Position numbers and translations under genes: made by a program. Below the pieces are notes generated by a model that was not told the DNA's origin, ran no database searches, and was given only the letters and a program-made list of their open reading frames with translations. From Synechococcus sp. WH 8016 (GTDB lineage: Bacteria; Cyanobacteriota; Cyanobacteriia; PCC-6307; Cyanobiaceae), in the NCBI RefSeq assembly GCF_000230675.1, contig NZ_AGIK01000004.1, forward strand, positions 62,001-126,000: a stretch of 64,000 nt of DNA, written 5' to 3'. Positions within the stretch are counted from its first letter, which is position 1. Every line of letters starts with the position of its first letter. This document shows, in pieces, positions 37,129-46,647 of the stretch.

Positions 37129-37242
37129 TGGAGGAAGGGGCAATCAACTACATTGTTGATCGGCTTGGTGAGTTCCTCTTTTCAGGGGGGTGATCGCAGT
37201 ATCAACCATCGGGCCAATGCCCGACTCTCCCTCCGATTGTCC

Positions 37243-37710
37243 TTGCCCCATCCTCTGCTCCCAGCACTCAAGGAATTGGCCTCTGCCACAGCAGTAGGCC
37301 ATGGATTTGAGTTGGCTGACTTGCAGGTCTTAGCCCACATGCAACCCATGACGGTGCAGATCCAAATTCGCCGTTCCAGCGGAGAGGATGTGACCCTCGA
37401 TGATTGCGCCGGTTTCAGTGCACCGATGGGACAAGCCCTGGATAATTCTGCTGTTCTCAGCGAGGCTTATGTCTTAGAGATCAGCAGTCCAGGGATCGGA
37501 GAACGGCTTCATTCGGATCGCGATTTCCAGACTTTTCGTCGCTATCCAGTCGACGTGATTCACCGTGATACCGAAGGAACTGAGCAGAAACATTCCGGGA
37601 CCCTTTTGGAGCGAACGGAAGACCACGTAAAGATCAGTATTCACGGGCGAATTAAACAGTTTTCGCGAAGCTCCATCATTTCTGTGGAGCTCACCAGTCC
37701 CACAGGCTGA
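37243..37710 (+). CDS. rimP: ribosome maturation factor RimP
   Basis: RimP assists 30S subunit assembly. The conserved part begins LPHPLLPALKELASATAVGH and continues with FELADLQVL, VTLDDCAGFSAPMG and YVLEISSPGIGERLHSDRDF, all typical. The usual length of about 155 residues is reached from TTG at 37243; another TTG lies at 37237. The open frame runs to 37153, but the extra residues do not fit the family. It is the first gene of the rimP-nusA-ylxR-infB operon. Confidence 0.92.
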   Translation: MPHPLLPALKELASATAVGHGFELADLQVLAHMQPMTVQIQIRRSSGEDVTLDDCAGFSAPMGQALDNSAVLSEAYVLEISSPGIGERLHSDRDFQTFRRYPVDVIHRDTEGTEQKHSGTLLERTEDHVKISIHGRIKQFSRSSIISVELTSPTG

Positions 37711-37766
37711 TTCTTTAAGCCTCTTTCCAACCTCACTCTCCTCCAAGACTTTCATTCCCGTCCTCG

Positions 37767-39221
37767 ATGGCTCTCGTCCTTCTCCCCGGCCTCAGCAACC
37801 TGATCGAAGACATCAGCGAGGAAAAGAAACTCGCCCCTCAGGTCGTTGAAGCTGCCTTAAGGGAAGCCCTCCTCAAAGGCTATGAGCGCTATCGGCGCAC
37901 TCTGTATTTAGGGATCAGTGAAGATCCTTTTGATGAGGAGTATTTCAGCAATTTTGATGTCGCCCTGGATCTCGACGAAGAGGGCTATCGGGTCCTCGCC
38001 AGCAAAATCATTGTTGACGAGGTTGAAAGCGAAGACCACCAGATTGCCTTAGCCGAGGTGATGCAGGTGGCTGAAGACGCCCAGGCCGGCGATACCGTCG
38101 TCCTGGACGTCACGCCCGAGAAAGAGGATTTCGGTCGCATGGCAGCTGCTACGACCAAACAGGTGTTGGCGCAAAAGCTGCGTGATCAGCAGCGACGGAT
38201 GATCCAAGAGGAGTTCGCTGATCTTGAGGATCCAGTCCTGACCGCACGCGTGATTCGATTCGAGCGTCAATCGATCATCATGGCCGTGAGTTCAGGCCTC
38301 GGCCGCCCCGAAGTGGAGGCTGAATTACCCAGGCGCGATCAGCTCCCCAACGACAACTACCGAGCCAACGCCACCTTCAAAGTCTTTCTTAAAGAGGTCA
38401 GCGAGGTGCCACGCCGTGGGCCTCAACTCTTTGTGAGTCGAGCCAATGCGGGATTGGTGGTCTACCTCTTCGAGAATGAAGTTCCTGAAATTCAAGAGGG
38501 CTCGGTACGCATCGTTGCTGTCGCCCGTGAAGCCAATCCTCCATCGAGGTCGGTAGGACCTCGTACCAAGGTGGCTGTCGATAGCATCGAGAGAGAAGTC
38601 GATCCTGTTGGAGCTTGTATCGGAGCCCGGGGCTCGCGCATTCAACAGGTCGTGAATGAACTCCGAGGCGAAAAAATCGATGTCATCCGCTGGTCCCAAG
38701 ACCCCAGCCAATACATCGCCAACTCGCTGAGTCCGGCGCGCGTTGAAGTGGTACGTCTTGTGGATCCCGAGGGGCAACATGCCCATGTTTTAGTGCCACC
38801 CGATCAATTGAGTCTTGCGATCGGACGAGAAGGCCAAAACGTTCGTCTTGCCGCTCGATTAACGGGTTGGAAAATTGACATCAAAAATTCAACGGAATAC
38901 GACCAAAGCGCAGAAGATGCTGTTGTTGCTGAGCTCATCTCCCAAAGAGAAGAGGAAGAAGCCCTTCAACGCGAGGCGGAAGAGCGCCTAGCCGTGGAAC
39001 AGGCCGCCAGGGCCGAAGAAGATGCTCGACTTCGTGAGCTCTATCCCCTCCCTGAAGACGAGGAGGGATACACGGAAGATGGAGAGTATTACGAAGAAGC
39101 TGAAGCTTCAGGAGAAGAGCCTGTCGCCGAAGCCAGCGAGGAGTCAGTCGAGACAACGGACACCGAGCTCGACTCTGAGGATGCCCCCAGCACAAGCGAT
39201 GACGAGGAAGGAGCCCGGTGA
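37767..39221 (+). CDS. nusA: transcription termination/antitermination factor NusA
   Basis: NusA binds RNA polymerase and nascent RNA. The 484-residue protein has the N-terminal domain (SNLIEDISEEKKLAPQVVEA, ALREALLKGYERY), an S1 domain, and two KH domains with GACIGARGSRIQ and LAIGREGQNVRLAARLTGWK (to about residue 375). A long acidic tail rich in Glu and Asp follows in place of the AR repeats of enterobacteria. Its stop overlaps the GTG start of ylxR by 4 nt. Confidence 0.96.
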   Translation: MALVLLPGLSNLIEDISEEKKLAPQVVEAALREALLKGYERYRRTLYLGISEDPFDEEYFSNFDVALDLDEEGYRVLASKIIVDEVESEDHQIALAEVMQVAEDAQAGDTVVLDVTPEKEDFGRMAAATTKQVLAQKLRDQQRRMIQEEFADLEDPVLTARVIRFERQSIIMAVSSGLGRPEVEAELPRRDQLPNDNYRANATFKVFLKEVSEVPRRGPQLFVSRANAGLVVYLFENEVPEIQEGSVRIVAVAREANPPSRSVGPRTKVAVDSIEREVDPVGACIGARGSRIQQVVNELRGEKIDVIRWSQDPSQYIANSLSPARVEVVRLVDPEGQHAHVLVPPDQLSLAIGREGQNVRLAARLTGWKIDIKNSTEYDQSAEDAVVAELISQREEEEALQREAEERLAVEQAARAEEDARLRELYPLPEDEEGYTEDGEYYEEAEASGEEPVAEASEESVETTDTELDSEDAPSTSDDEEGAR

Positions 39222-39499
39222 ACGTTTCGCGCCCCGTCCTCCGTCGCTGTGTCGCTTGCCGTCAGCTTCTTGATCGAAGCCTGCTTTTGCGAGTGATTCG
39301 TGACCATCAGGATGGGGTCCTCCTCGATCAGGGGATGGGCCGATCGGCCTACCTCTGCCCGACTGAGGCCTGTTTTGAAGAGGCACGCCGCCGCAAAAGG
39401 CTTCAGAAATCCCTGCGTTGCCAGGTTTCTGACGACTTACTAACGGCGCTGCAAGAGCGGCTCACCGAACCTCGTGTAGCAGCCGCTGAGGCAAGATGA
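39218..39499 (+). CDS. ylxR: YlxR/RnpM family RNA-binding protein
   Basis: A 93-residue protein of the YlxR (DUF448) family: RRCVACRQLLDRSLLLRVIR with the CxxC pair, and GRSAYLCPTEACFEEARRRK. YlxR genes sit between nusA and infB in many bacteria; a relative in Bacillus binds RNase P RNA. It begins with GTG at 39218, overlapping the nusA stop. A 62-nt gap precedes infB. Confidence 0.92.
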   Translation: MNVSRPVLRRCVACRQLLDRSLLLRVIRDHQDGVLLDQGMGRSAYLCPTEACFEEARRRKRLQKSLRCQVSDDLLTALQERLTEPRVAAAEAR

Positions 39500-39561
39500 A
39501 CATTGGCACCACGTGTGTGGAGCCCCGAGGCACACCGTGCCCGGACCGACCGGAGACCTGA

Positions 39562-42500
39562 ATGACCAGCAGCGGCAAAGTCAGAATTTATGAGTTGTCC
39601 AAGGACCTTGGCTTGGAGAACAAAGATGTCCTGGATGCCGCCGAGAAGCTGTCCATCGCGGCAAGGAGCCATAGCAGCTCCATCAGCGAAACAGAAGCCG
39701 GCAAAATCCGAAACCTTTTAAAGCAAGGTGGGAGCCCAGTTGCGTCTGCTCCTGTCAAGCCCGCGCCTAGAAAAGCAATTCTCTCGGTCAAAAAGGCATC
39801 CAGCCCAGCAGCCCCGTCGATGCCCAGCAAACCTGCGGCTCCCACGGCAGCAAAACCATCTCCGAAACCTTCTGCACCTTCACGACCAGAGGCGCCCCTG
39901 CCCTTGATCGTGCAGAAGCCCGTGTCGCGTCAAGCCGCACCACAAAAACCGGTGAGCCGACAAAGTCCCCCCGCAGCGGCCGCGCCAGCACCTTCTGCTT
40001 CAGCACCTTCAGCAGGAGCGCCGTCTGCACCCACCCCACGGCCCAAGCCCGCGGTCGCTCCTGCGCCCTCAGCGCCCAAGCCCTCATCCCCTGCGCCGAC
40101 AGCTTCTGCTCCATCGGCTCCGGCAAGGCCCAGCTCGGCCAGACCGACACCAGCCCCTGCCCGACCCACAGGCACCGCTCCGGTGAAGCGCCCTGGCAGT
40201 GAAGCCAGTAGCCCAAGACCAACGGCTCCTCCAGCGCGTCCGCAACCGAAAGCCCCAGTCAACAGAGGGGCACCACAGCGCCCTGCCCCCAAACCAGAAC
40301 TCGTGGGCCGGCCACAGCCCAAGCGCGCAGCACCTGGTGCCCCCGTGCGTCAGATCGGACAACGCCCAGGAGTGAGTCCTCGGCCAAGCGGGCCTCCGGG
40401 TCAGCGGGCAAACATGCCGCAGCGCCCGGCAGGTGCTCAACGTCCTGGGGCCCCGACACGACCTGGAAATGCCCCATCGAAGCCAGGACAACCCCGCGCA
40501 GGTGCCGGATCACTTGAATTGGTCGGCAAACCCATCCGCAGAGACGGCAGCAACGATGGCGCCGGTGGCCGTGGCGATGGACAAGGGCGTCCCCCTGGTG
40601 CAGCCAGACCTGGAGCCCCCCGTCCCGGTGGCATGCCTGGGATGCGAAAGCCGGTGGCCCCCGGTGAGCTCATGCAGCTCCAAAAACCGAACAGCCGTCC
40701 TTCAGCACCACCGCCAAGACGCGTGGATGGCACTCCTGTCGCCACCCGAAGCGGTGGTGAAGCTGCCGCTGGAGGAGCCAAAGCCACTCCTCCTGTTTCC
40801 CGTCCTACCGCCACTCCCCCATCAGCACCCAGGCGTCCAGGCTTCAGACCTGGACCAGGCGCTGGTGGTCAGCGCAGGCCTGGACGGCCTGACTGGGATG
40901 ACAGCGCCAAACTGGAAGCACTGCGCAGTAAATCGCCTCAGAAACAGCGCCAAAAGGTTCACATCATCGGCGAAAACGATGATGCCCTAACCGCTGAGAC
41001 CGGAGGATTCGCTGGTGAACGCCAGGCGATGGTGCTATCCGCCAGCTTGGCCCGTCCCTCCAAGCCAAGGACCAAGCACAAGCCAGCGCCCAAGCCAGTT
41101 GCTGCTATCAGGAAGCGGCGCAAGGAAACCGCACGTCAGCGTCAACGTCGCCGCGCGATGGAGCTGCGTGCAGCCAGAGAGGCCAAGCAGGTACGGCCAG
41201 AAATGATCGTGGTCCCCGAGGACAATCTCACGGTCCAAGAGCTCGCTGACATGCTCAGTATCGAGAGCTCTGAAATCATCAAATCTCTGTTCTTCAAGGG
41301 GGTCATTGCCACGGTCACGCAGACCTTGGACATGCCAACCATCGAAGCTGTGGCACAAGAATTCGGCGTGCCTGTACTTCAGGACGATGTCGAAGAGGCG
41401 GCCAAGAAGACCGTCGAGATGATCGAAGAGAAAGATCTCGAGCATCTCATTCGCCGTCCCCCTGTCGTCACCGTCATGGGCCACGTCGACCACGGCAAGA
41501 CCAGCCTCCTCGATGCGATCCGTCAAGCCCGCGTCGCCGCGGGAGAAGCCGGTGGCATCACCCAACACATTGGTGCTTACCAAGTCGAGATTCAGCACAA
41601 CGACGCCCCTCGGAAGCTCACCTTCCTGGACACTCCTGGTCACGAGGCGTTCACCGCCATGCGTGCCAGGGGCACCAAAGTCACTGACGTTGCCGTCTTG
41701 GTGGTTGCGGCAGACGATGGGGTGCGTCCTCAAACCTTGGAAGCCATCAGCCATGCACGAGCGGCAGAAGTGCCGGTTGTTGTGGCGATCAACAAGATCG
41801 ACAAAGAGGGAGCCTCCCCCGATCGCGTCAAACAGGAACTGTCTGAACAGAATCTGCTGGCGGAAGAATGGGGAGGCGATGTGGTGATGGTGCCCGTCAG
41901 TGCCCTCCGCGGAGAGAACATCGACAAGTTGCTTGAAATGATCCTCCTCGTCACCGAGGTTGAGGATCTTCAAGCCAACCCCGATCGCCTTGCTAAGGGC
42001 ACTGTGATCGAGGCCCATCTCGACAAGGCCAAAGGCCCTGTGGCCACGTTGCTGGTTCAAAACGGCACGTTGCGTACGGGTGACGTGCTCGCCGCAGGCC
42101 CAGTTCTGGGCAAAGTGCGCGCCATGGTGGATGACGGAGGCGGCCGCTTGAAGGAAGCAGGTCCTTCCTGTGCTGTGGAAGCCCTTGGCTTCAGCGAAGT
42201 GCCCACGGCAGGCGACGAGTTTGAGGTCTATCCCGATGAGAAGTCAGCACGCGCCGTGGTCGGCGATCGTGCTTCCGATGCCCGTGCGAGTCGTCTGGCT
42301 CAACAGATGGCCTCCCGTCGCGTGTCCCTCACAGCCATGTCTGGCCAAGCGAAAGAGGGCGACCTCAAGGAGCTCAATCTCATTCTCAAGGCCGATGTTC
42401 AAGGCAGTGTGGAAGCGATCCTTGGCTCGCTTGAACAGCTACCGAAAGACGAGGTGCAGGTCCGTGTGTTGCTGTCCGCTCCTGGCGAAGTCACAGAAAC

Positions 42501-42981
42501 GGACGTGGATCTGGCGGCAGCCTCTGGCGCTGTGATTGTGGGCTTCAACACCTCGATGGCATCAGGCGCCAAACGGGCGGCAGATGCCAACAGTGTTGAC
42601 GTTCGCGACTACGACGTCATCTACAAGCTGTTGGAGGACATCCAGTTGGCGATGGAAGGTCTCCTCGAACCAGAACTTGTCGAAGAATCCCTTGGAGAAG
42701 CAGAGGTTCGAGCCGTTTTCACGATCGGCAAGAGCGCTGTGGCTGGTTGTTATGTCACGACCGGAAAACTGCAACGGAACTGCAAGGTACGGGTGCGTCG
42801 CGGCAAAGAAATCGTCTTTGCTGGAGACCTCGATTCCCTACGTCGCAACAAGGACGACGTCAAGGATGTGGCCACAGGCTTCGAATGCGGTATCGGCTGT
42901 GATCGCTTCGCGAATTGGAAGGACGGCGACGTTGTTGAGGGCTATAAGCTCGTGACCCAGCGCCGCAAGCTCGCCACCTAA
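39562..42981 (+). CDS. infB: translation initiation factor IF-2
   Basis: IF-2 is the GTPase that places initiator tRNA. The 1139-residue protein has an N-terminal IF2_N domain ([20 protein letters not shown]), a very long Pro/Ala/Arg/Gly-rich linker from about residue 55 to 440, and a second IF2_N-like domain near 550. The G domain follows: [16 protein letters not shown] (about 638-653), DTPGHEAF and NKIDK. C-terminal domains complete it. The linker makes it longer than the E. coli 890-residue form, though long linkers are usual in cyanobacteria. Its stop overlaps the next start by 1 nt (TAATG). Confidence 0.97.
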   Translation: MTSSGKVRIYELSKDLGLENKDVLDAAEKLSIAARSHSSSISETEAGKIRNLLKQGGSPVASAPVKPAPRKAILSVKKASSPAAPSMPSKPAAPTAAKPSPKPSAPSRPEAPLPLIVQKPVSRQAAPQKPVSRQSPPAAAAPAPSASAPSAGAPSAPTPRPKPAVAPAPSAPKPSSPAPTASAPSAPARPSSARPTPAPARPTGTAPVKRPGSEASSPRPTAPPARPQPKAPVNRGAPQRPAPKPELVGRPQPKRAAPGAPVRQIGQRPGVSPRPSGPPGQRANMPQRPAGAQRPGAPTRPGNAPSKPGQPRAGAGSLELVGKPIRRDGSNDGAGGRGDGQGRPPGAARPGAPRPGGMPGMRKPVAPGELMQLQKPNSRPSAPPPRRVDGTPVATRSGGEAAAGGAKATPPVSRPTATPPSAPRRPGFRPGPGAGGQRRPGRPDWDDSAKLEALRSKSPQKQRQKVHIIGENDDALTAETGGFAGERQAMVLSASLARPSKPRTKHKPAPKPVAAIRKRRKETARQRQRRRAMELRAAREAKQVRPEMIVVPEDNLTVQELADMLSIESSEIIKSLFFKGVIATVTQTLDMPTIEAVAQEFGVPVLQDDVEEAAKKTVEMIEEKDLEHLIRRPPVVTVMGHVDHGKTSLLDAIRQARVAAGEAGGITQHIGAYQVEIQHNDAPRKLTFLDTPGHEAFTAMRARGTKVTDVAVLVVAADDGVRPQTLEAISHARAAEVPVVVAINKIDKEGASPDRVKQELSEQNLLAEEWGGDVVMVPVSALRGENIDKLLEMILLVTEVEDLQANPDRLAKGTVIEAHLDKAKGPVATLLVQNGTLRTGDVLAAGPVLGKVRAMVDDGGGRLKEAGPSCAVEALGFSEVPTAGDEFEVYPDEKSARAVVGDRASDARASRLAQQMASRRVSLTAMSGQAKEGDLKELNLILKADVQGSVEAILGSLEQLPKDEVQVRVLLSAPGEVTETDVDLAAASGAVIVGFNTSMASGAKRAADANSVDVRDYDVIYKLLEDIQLAMEGLLEPELVEESLGEAEVRAVFTIGKSAVAGCYVTTGKLQRNCKVRVRRGKEIVFAGDLDSLRRNKDDVKDVATGFECGIGCDRFANWKDGDVVEGYKLVTQRRKLAT

Positions 42982-43919
42982 TGTCACCTCGCAACGAGCC
43001 GCTTCTCTGGCTCCAGTTGGTGGCGATTGGAGCCATTCCACTGGAGCTACAGCTGCTTCGCTTGATCCTGGCTGGCTCAGATCTTGGTCCGGTGCCCTCG
43101 GTGGAACGCCTTCTTTGTTGGGGAATCGCCGTTGTTGCGCCTGCCGTGTTGCTGTGGAAACGGCCTGTTGATTGGGGCTCCCTGCTCCTCGTGCGTCAAC
43201 CCCTCAAAGGGCGGACCAGCTGGCAACGAAAAATCAGTCAAGTCCAAGAGAACCTGCTCTTAAAACTGGTGGGAGCAGCAGGGGCTGTTCTTCTGCTCGC
43301 CCTGTTCTGGTGGATCGATCGATCCTCGCTGCTCATTGCAGATTTTTCGCCCTTCAACAGTGGCTATCGCCTTCAAAGTCTGCTGATTGCAACCCCGCTG
43401 CTGGCAATCATTGTTTGGCAATGGCATCAGCTGGTCCAATCGATCTGGCTTCTCACGCGTCCTCCGACAGCCATTGAAGGAGCTGCAGCGTTGACTGACC
43501 GTCAACTCGAAGAGGCAAGGTTTTCACTTGGCTTGGATCTTCTCCGCCTCGAGACGTTGGATTGGCACACTCCGGATCGCAAGACGCCAGCAGTTGAGAA
43601 ACCGAAGGGACCTCAAAAGACCATCGAGACGCCTCCAGCTCCTGAGCCATCGATGGAGATGGAAGAAGAAGAACTCTCAGGCGATGACTCCAACGCCTTA
43701 AACGACGCAAACGCAGAAGAACTGAATCTCCCTACCGCACCAGACTCAGGACTCTCGCGTGCGATCGAACCAGAGCAAGCTGCCGAACAGAACGACAGCA
43801 CCGATCTGGATCCCCAGGTCACTGAGGACAACAGTGTCTCCAGCGGTGACCTTGAAGGTCATGACGAACAAACCAAGCCCGCCGGAAGCGAAGAGAGCGA
43901 CCCAGAGCAAGCGCCTTAG
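42981..43919 (+). CDS. membrane protein with acidic low-complexity tail
   Basis: The 312-residue protein has about four hydrophobic helices in the first 160 residues (LLWLQLVAIGAIPLELQLLR, LLCWGIAVVAPAVLLW, LLKLVGAAGAVLLLALFWWI, SLLIATPLLAIIVWQW). From about 215 to the end the tail is rich in Glu, Asp, Ser and Pro. Cyanobacteria carry such low-complexity-tail membrane proteins downstream of infB; the function is unknown. The ATG overlaps the infB stop by 1 nt. The last 174 nt lie antisense to the DUF3493 gene. Confidence 0.85.
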   Translation: MSPRNEPLLWLQLVAIGAIPLELQLLRLILAGSDLGPVPSVERLLCWGIAVVAPAVLLWKRPVDWGSLLLVRQPLKGRTSWQRKISQVQENLLLKLVGAAGAVLLLALFWWIDRSSLLIADFSPFNSGYRLQSLLIATPLLAIIVWQWHQLVQSIWLLTRPPTAIEGAAALTDRQLEEARFSLGLDLLRLETLDWHTPDRKTPAVEKPKGPQKTIETPPAPEPSMEMEEEELSGDDSNALNDANAEELNLPTAPDSGLSRAIEPEQAAEQNDSTDLDPQVTEDNSVSSGDLEGHDEQTKPAGSEESDPEQAP

Positions 43920-44003
43920 AGAACGCCAGGGAGTGCGTGCTTCCTGGAGCAGCCGCGCCTTCAATTCTGGATCCAACTGTTTTTGAGAGTCGCGGTCGCT
44001 CAA
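43746..44003 (-). CDS. DUF3493 family small membrane protein
   Basis: The 85-residue protein reads MSDRDSQKQLDPELKARLLQ, then EARTPWRSLRRLLWVALFAS, GGLGLFVMTFKVTAGDTVVL and SDLGIQIGAVVLFGSLLWFD. It has two hydrophobic helices after a basic RxxxRR segment, matching the DUF3493 pattern known in cyanobacteria and plastids. The function is unknown. It runs convergent to the low-complexity-tail gene and overlaps its 3' coding end by 174 nt. The family match makes this strand the more constrained one. Confidence 0.8.
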   Translation of the reverse strand: MSDRDSQKQLDPELKARLLQEARTPWRSLRRLLWVALFASGGLGLFVMTFKVTAGDTVVLSDLGIQIGAVVLFGSLLWFDRTRES

Positions 44004-44044
44004 ACCCTGTGCTGCGCAATGCCAAATGTTAAGTTCCTAAAGCT

Positions 44045-44117
44045 GCCGATGTAGCTCAGCTGGTAGAGCAACGCTTTCGTAAAGCGTGGGTCGCCTGTTC
44101 AAGTCAGGTCATCGGCT
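44045..44117 (+). tRNA. trnT: tRNA-Thr (anticodon CGU)
   Basis: A complete cloverleaf: acceptor GCCGATG pairs with CATCGGC, followed by discriminator T. The D arm is in TAGCTCAGCTGGTAGAGCA, the anticodon stem is ACGCT/AGCGT around loop TTCGTAA (anticodon CGT, reading ACG threonine codons), and the T arm contains GTTCAAGTC. CCA is not encoded. Confidence 0.96.
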
Positions 44118-44119
44118 TT

Positions 44120-44170
44120 AAGCACAAACCCAGTTGCAGCAAAGAATCTGTGCTTTAGCCGGGTTTTTTA
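44120..44170 (+). terminator. terminator-like hairpin after tRNA-Thr
   Basis: AAGCACA at 44120-44126 pairs with TGTGCTT at 44149-44155. An alternative pairing joins AAACCC at 44126-44131 with GGGTTT at 44161-44166, ending in a run of six T. Either could end transcription of the tRNA gene. The long loop makes it weaker than a classical terminator. Confidence 0.5.
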
Positions 44171-44470
44171 TTGCCTCTGTGCTTTTCAAGCATGAAATTG
44201 TCATCGCCTTGTGGACAATTTTCTACACAAGGCTGATCTAAGGCTAACCATCCTCGATTTTGAGACAACAATAAGCAGAAGTAATCGTTATCACAAAACC
44301 TGCGCGACTCTTAAATGAAACCAATTACAGCGTCTGTCGTTATCTCATTAAAGATTTTCCGGCATGTCTCAGGCGCATCAACCCCTGAAATCCCATGATG
44401 CAATCTCAACAGAAATGAGACGAAGTGCAGGTCTAGCGCGAGAGTGGCAATACGCCGAACAATGAAGAGA
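44171..44470. other. 300-nt gap, no supported gene
   Basis: The stretch between the tRNA terminator and the smtA stop is relatively AT-rich. It holds only very short frames, for example a 27-codon plus-strand frame from 44315, and part of a minus-strand frame without protein character. I see no RNA gene or repeat. The smtA transcript probably ends here. Confidence 0.4.
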
Positions 44471-44629
44471 TCAGCAGCAGTCGCAGCTGTTGCAGCACTC
44501 CTCAGAGCCAGCGTGGCCGTCAGCGCAAGGCTGTGAGCAATACACCTTGCCATCTTTCTCAACAGCAGACTCAACAGACACTGCGCAAGCGCAGGGATCA
44601 CAGGCACAAATTTGATTGCTGGTGGACAT
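44471..44629 (-). CDS. smtA: bacterial metallothionein (SmtA/BmtA family)
   Basis: ATG at 44629 opens a 52-residue protein starting MSTSNQICACDPCACAVSVE. It has 11 cysteines at 8, 10, 13, 15, 31, 35, 45, 46, 49, 51 and 52. The segment KVYCSQPCADGHAG corresponds to the YYCSEACADGH region of SmtA from Synechococcus PCC 7942, with the zinc-binding His at 39. SmtA buffers zinc and cadmium in a four-zinc cluster. PCC 7942 SmtA has 9 cysteines, so this tail (EECCNSCDCC) is richer. No SmtB repressor gene lies in the window. Divergent from the DUF389 gene. Confidence 0.92.
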   Translation of the reverse strand: MSTSNQICACDPCACAVSVESAVEKDGKVYCSQPCADGHAGSEECCNSCDCC

Positions 44630-44638
44630 GTCTTCAAT

Positions 44639-44674
44639 GGACGTCTTCCCCTTTCATAAAACGGGAATGCGTCC
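44639..44674. promoter_or_regulatory. inverted repeat in the smtA leader
   Basis: GGACG at 44639-44643 and TTCCC at 44646-44650 are mirrored by GGGAA at 44663-44667 and CGTCC at 44670-44674, around a 12-nt AT-rich centre. It starts 10 nt upstream of the smtA ATG. It could be a repressor operator or an RNA hairpin that controls smtA translation. It does not look like the 12-2-12 SmtB site I remember, so its role is open. Confidence 0.4.
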
Positions 44675-44738
44675 AAGTCCATCACCCATCTGGGGGAGAG
44701 CACACTCCTTCAAACTGAAACCATCTAAACCAGAGTTC

Positions 44739-46010
44739 ATGGCCAGCATCGAACCCAGCAAGCTCGATCGCATGCACCGCAGCTTCGGTAGAGATGCGGA
44801 ACTCGATGAAGTCTTCATCGTGCTGAGTGTCGGCGCAGGGATGATCGCAACCCTGGGTTTACTCGCCAACAGTCCTGCCGTCGTGATCGGTGCCATGGTC
44901 GTAGCCCCATGGATCATGCCGCTAAGAGCCGCCGCTTTTGCCGTGCTTTTTGGTGACATCCCCCTGCTCACTCGTTCCTTGCGAACGTTGATCGTGGGTG
45001 TGTGCGCGACCACTGTCTTATCCATTTTGTTAGGGAGACTGGCAGGGTTGCCTCAATTCGGCTCAGAAGTCGCAGCAAGGACATCGCCAAACCTTCTCGA
45101 TTTGGGGATCGCGCTCGTGGCCGGTGGACTGGCCACTTACGCCAAACTTCGCAGTGATGCCGTGAGCTCACTTGCAGGAACTGCAATTGCGGTTGCTCTT
45201 GTGCCGCCGGTGTGCGTGATGGGACTCCTTCTATCCCATGCGTATTGGGAGGAAGCATTAGGGGCAGGCCTTCTATTTACCACCAACCTTCTTGGCATTT
45301 TGACCGGCGGATTAGTCCTCATGGCCTGCCAAGATTCCTACTTTCGCCACGAACTCAAGCGAAGCCATTTAGGAGCCGCAAGCTTTGCACTCACCGGTTT
45401 ATTGCTGATTCCCCTAGGAACAAGTTTTATCAATCTCCTTGTCCAAGCGAGAAATGAGAATACACGCGAATCAGTGGAAAAGACGATTGAACAATTTCTA
45501 ACCAGCGAGACCTTGACCTTTGGAGATAAAAATAAAGTAGATATCGAGAGAGTTGATATCGACTGGGCTCAAAACCCACCGGTCATCCGAGTGATAGTGC
45601 GTGTTGCAGACCCAGAACGTCCCACATATAAACAAGTTTCAGCCGTTCAAGAAGAGATCAACAAACGACAAGGGCTGCGATTTCGACTTGTCGTTCAACG
45701 CACAGCTGTTGACATCGTCGGCCCCAAAGAACAGCCCAATATTCAAAGCCCAATCTCCAAGCAACTGATCGATTCAAAGATTCAGCCAATTGATGAAACA
45801 AAACCTGTTGAAGACATGAGGCCCTTCCGAGAAGTCCCCCAAATCGAGCAATTGCCTTTTCTTGACAACATGCAATCCTTTGAGAAGGGAACGAAGAACG
45901 AGAAGGAAAAAAGCAAGGAAAGCAACCTCAACTCAACCTCTGAGCTTGAAGAAATCAAGGCTCCTGAGCTGCCTCTTGACAGTCAGGCTGCTGATAAAAA
46001 CTTAGATTAA
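44739..46010 (+). CDS. DUF389 integral membrane protein
   Basis: From ATG at 44739 a 423-residue protein begins MASIEPSKLDRMHRSFGRDA. About six hydrophobic helices carry the DUF389 pattern: LLANSPAVVIGAMVVAPWIM, VAGGLATYAKLRSDAVSSLA and GTAIAVALVPPVCVMGLLL. After a soluble domain (about residues 240-330) the last 95 residues are hydrophilic, low in order and rich in Lys and Glu. The function of the family is unknown. An earlier in-frame ATG at 44667 would place the start inside the smtA leader repeat. Convergent with the HIT gene. Confidence 0.87.
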   Translation: MASIEPSKLDRMHRSFGRDAELDEVFIVLSVGAGMIATLGLLANSPAVVIGAMVVAPWIMPLRAAAFAVLFGDIPLLTRSLRTLIVGVCATTVLSILLGRLAGLPQFGSEVAARTSPNLLDLGIALVAGGLATYAKLRSDAVSSLAGTAIAVALVPPVCVMGLLLSHAYWEEALGAGLLFTTNLLGILTGGLVLMACQDSYFRHELKRSHLGAASFALTGLLLIPLGTSFINLLVQARNENTRESVEKTIEQFLTSETLTFGDKNKVDIERVDIDWAQNPPVIRVIVRVADPERPTYKQVSAVQEEINKRQGLRFRLVVQRTAVDIVGPKEQPNIQSPISKQLIDSKIQPIDETKPVEDMRPFREVPQIEQLPFLDNMQSFEKGTKNEKEKSKESNLNSTSELEEIKAPELPLDSQAADKNLD

Positions 46011-46021
46011 TTTCGGCTGTC

Positions 46022-46528
46022 TCAATTTATAAAACCCTCCTGAGATTGAAGGCGAGCGGCTGCAAGGAATTCTTCAACAGATTCAAACGGAACAGGCTGC
46101 TCTCGCCCAGCCTCTACATCGCGGTAGAGATCAGCCACACTCCATGCGGCACTGCGCTGATCTGCCTGGAACCGTGGGATTAGATGCAAGTGGAGATGGC
46201 GCGCTCCCTCCCCGAAGGCAATGGCATAAACCCTGTCGCAGCCAGTCACCGTCTTAACAAGTTTGGACGCTTGCTGAACAATGCTTCCCCATTCATCCGC
46301 TTCATCGTCCAAAAAGTCGATCGCTCCAGCGAGATGGCGACGCGCATCGAGCAAACACCAACCAAGCAGCGGGGAAGGGTGCGGATGATGACGCAGCAAC
46401 CAATGGCGATTGCGCCAAATCTCGAGATCGCGAAGACGTTCCACATTGGCGTGAAGCGCACAAATCGCACAGTGCTCTGAACGATCCATCGAATCAACAG
46501 AGGTCGATATGCCGGAATGGATTGCCAT
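46022..46528 (-). CDS. HIT-family nucleotide-binding protein
   Basis: The 168-residue protein contains the histidine triad in ARHLHLHLIPRFQ (HxHxH, near residues 110-114) and an N-terminal CAICALH CxxC-like pair. The family hydrolyses or transfers nucleotide-linked groups; the substrate is unknown. ATG at 46528 is the longest start; ATG at 46489 (MDRSEHCAICALH) is closer to related proteins. It lies beyond the psbA terminator and so is probably transcribed on its own. Confidence 0.82.
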   Translation of the reverse strand: MAIHSGISTSVDSMDRSEHCAICALHANVERLRDLEIWRNRHWLLRHHPHPSPLLGWCLLDARRHLAGAIDFLDDEADEWGSIVQQASKLVKTVTGCDRVYAIAFGEGARHLHLHLIPRFQADQRSAAWSVADLYRDVEAGREQPVPFESVEEFLAAARLQSQEGFIN

Positions 46529-46647
46529 TGATTAAGGATTGAGATCGCTCCATGATCTTTATAGAAGGACGGTTGTCATCGTTGGGAGCACGGCTGTCAG
46601 CGCTCTCCTTCAAAGCCACAAAACCAGCCATAAAAACCGGGCACAAA

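Noticed and set aside
37153..37242. Longer start for RimP
   Set aside because: The extra 30 residues are unlike RimP, while TTG 37243 gives the usual length and LPHPLLP start.
44311..44703. 130-codon minus-strand frame over the smtA region
   Set aside because: It overlaps smtA in another frame, has no recognisable domain, and its codons follow from the cysteine-rich smtA sequence.
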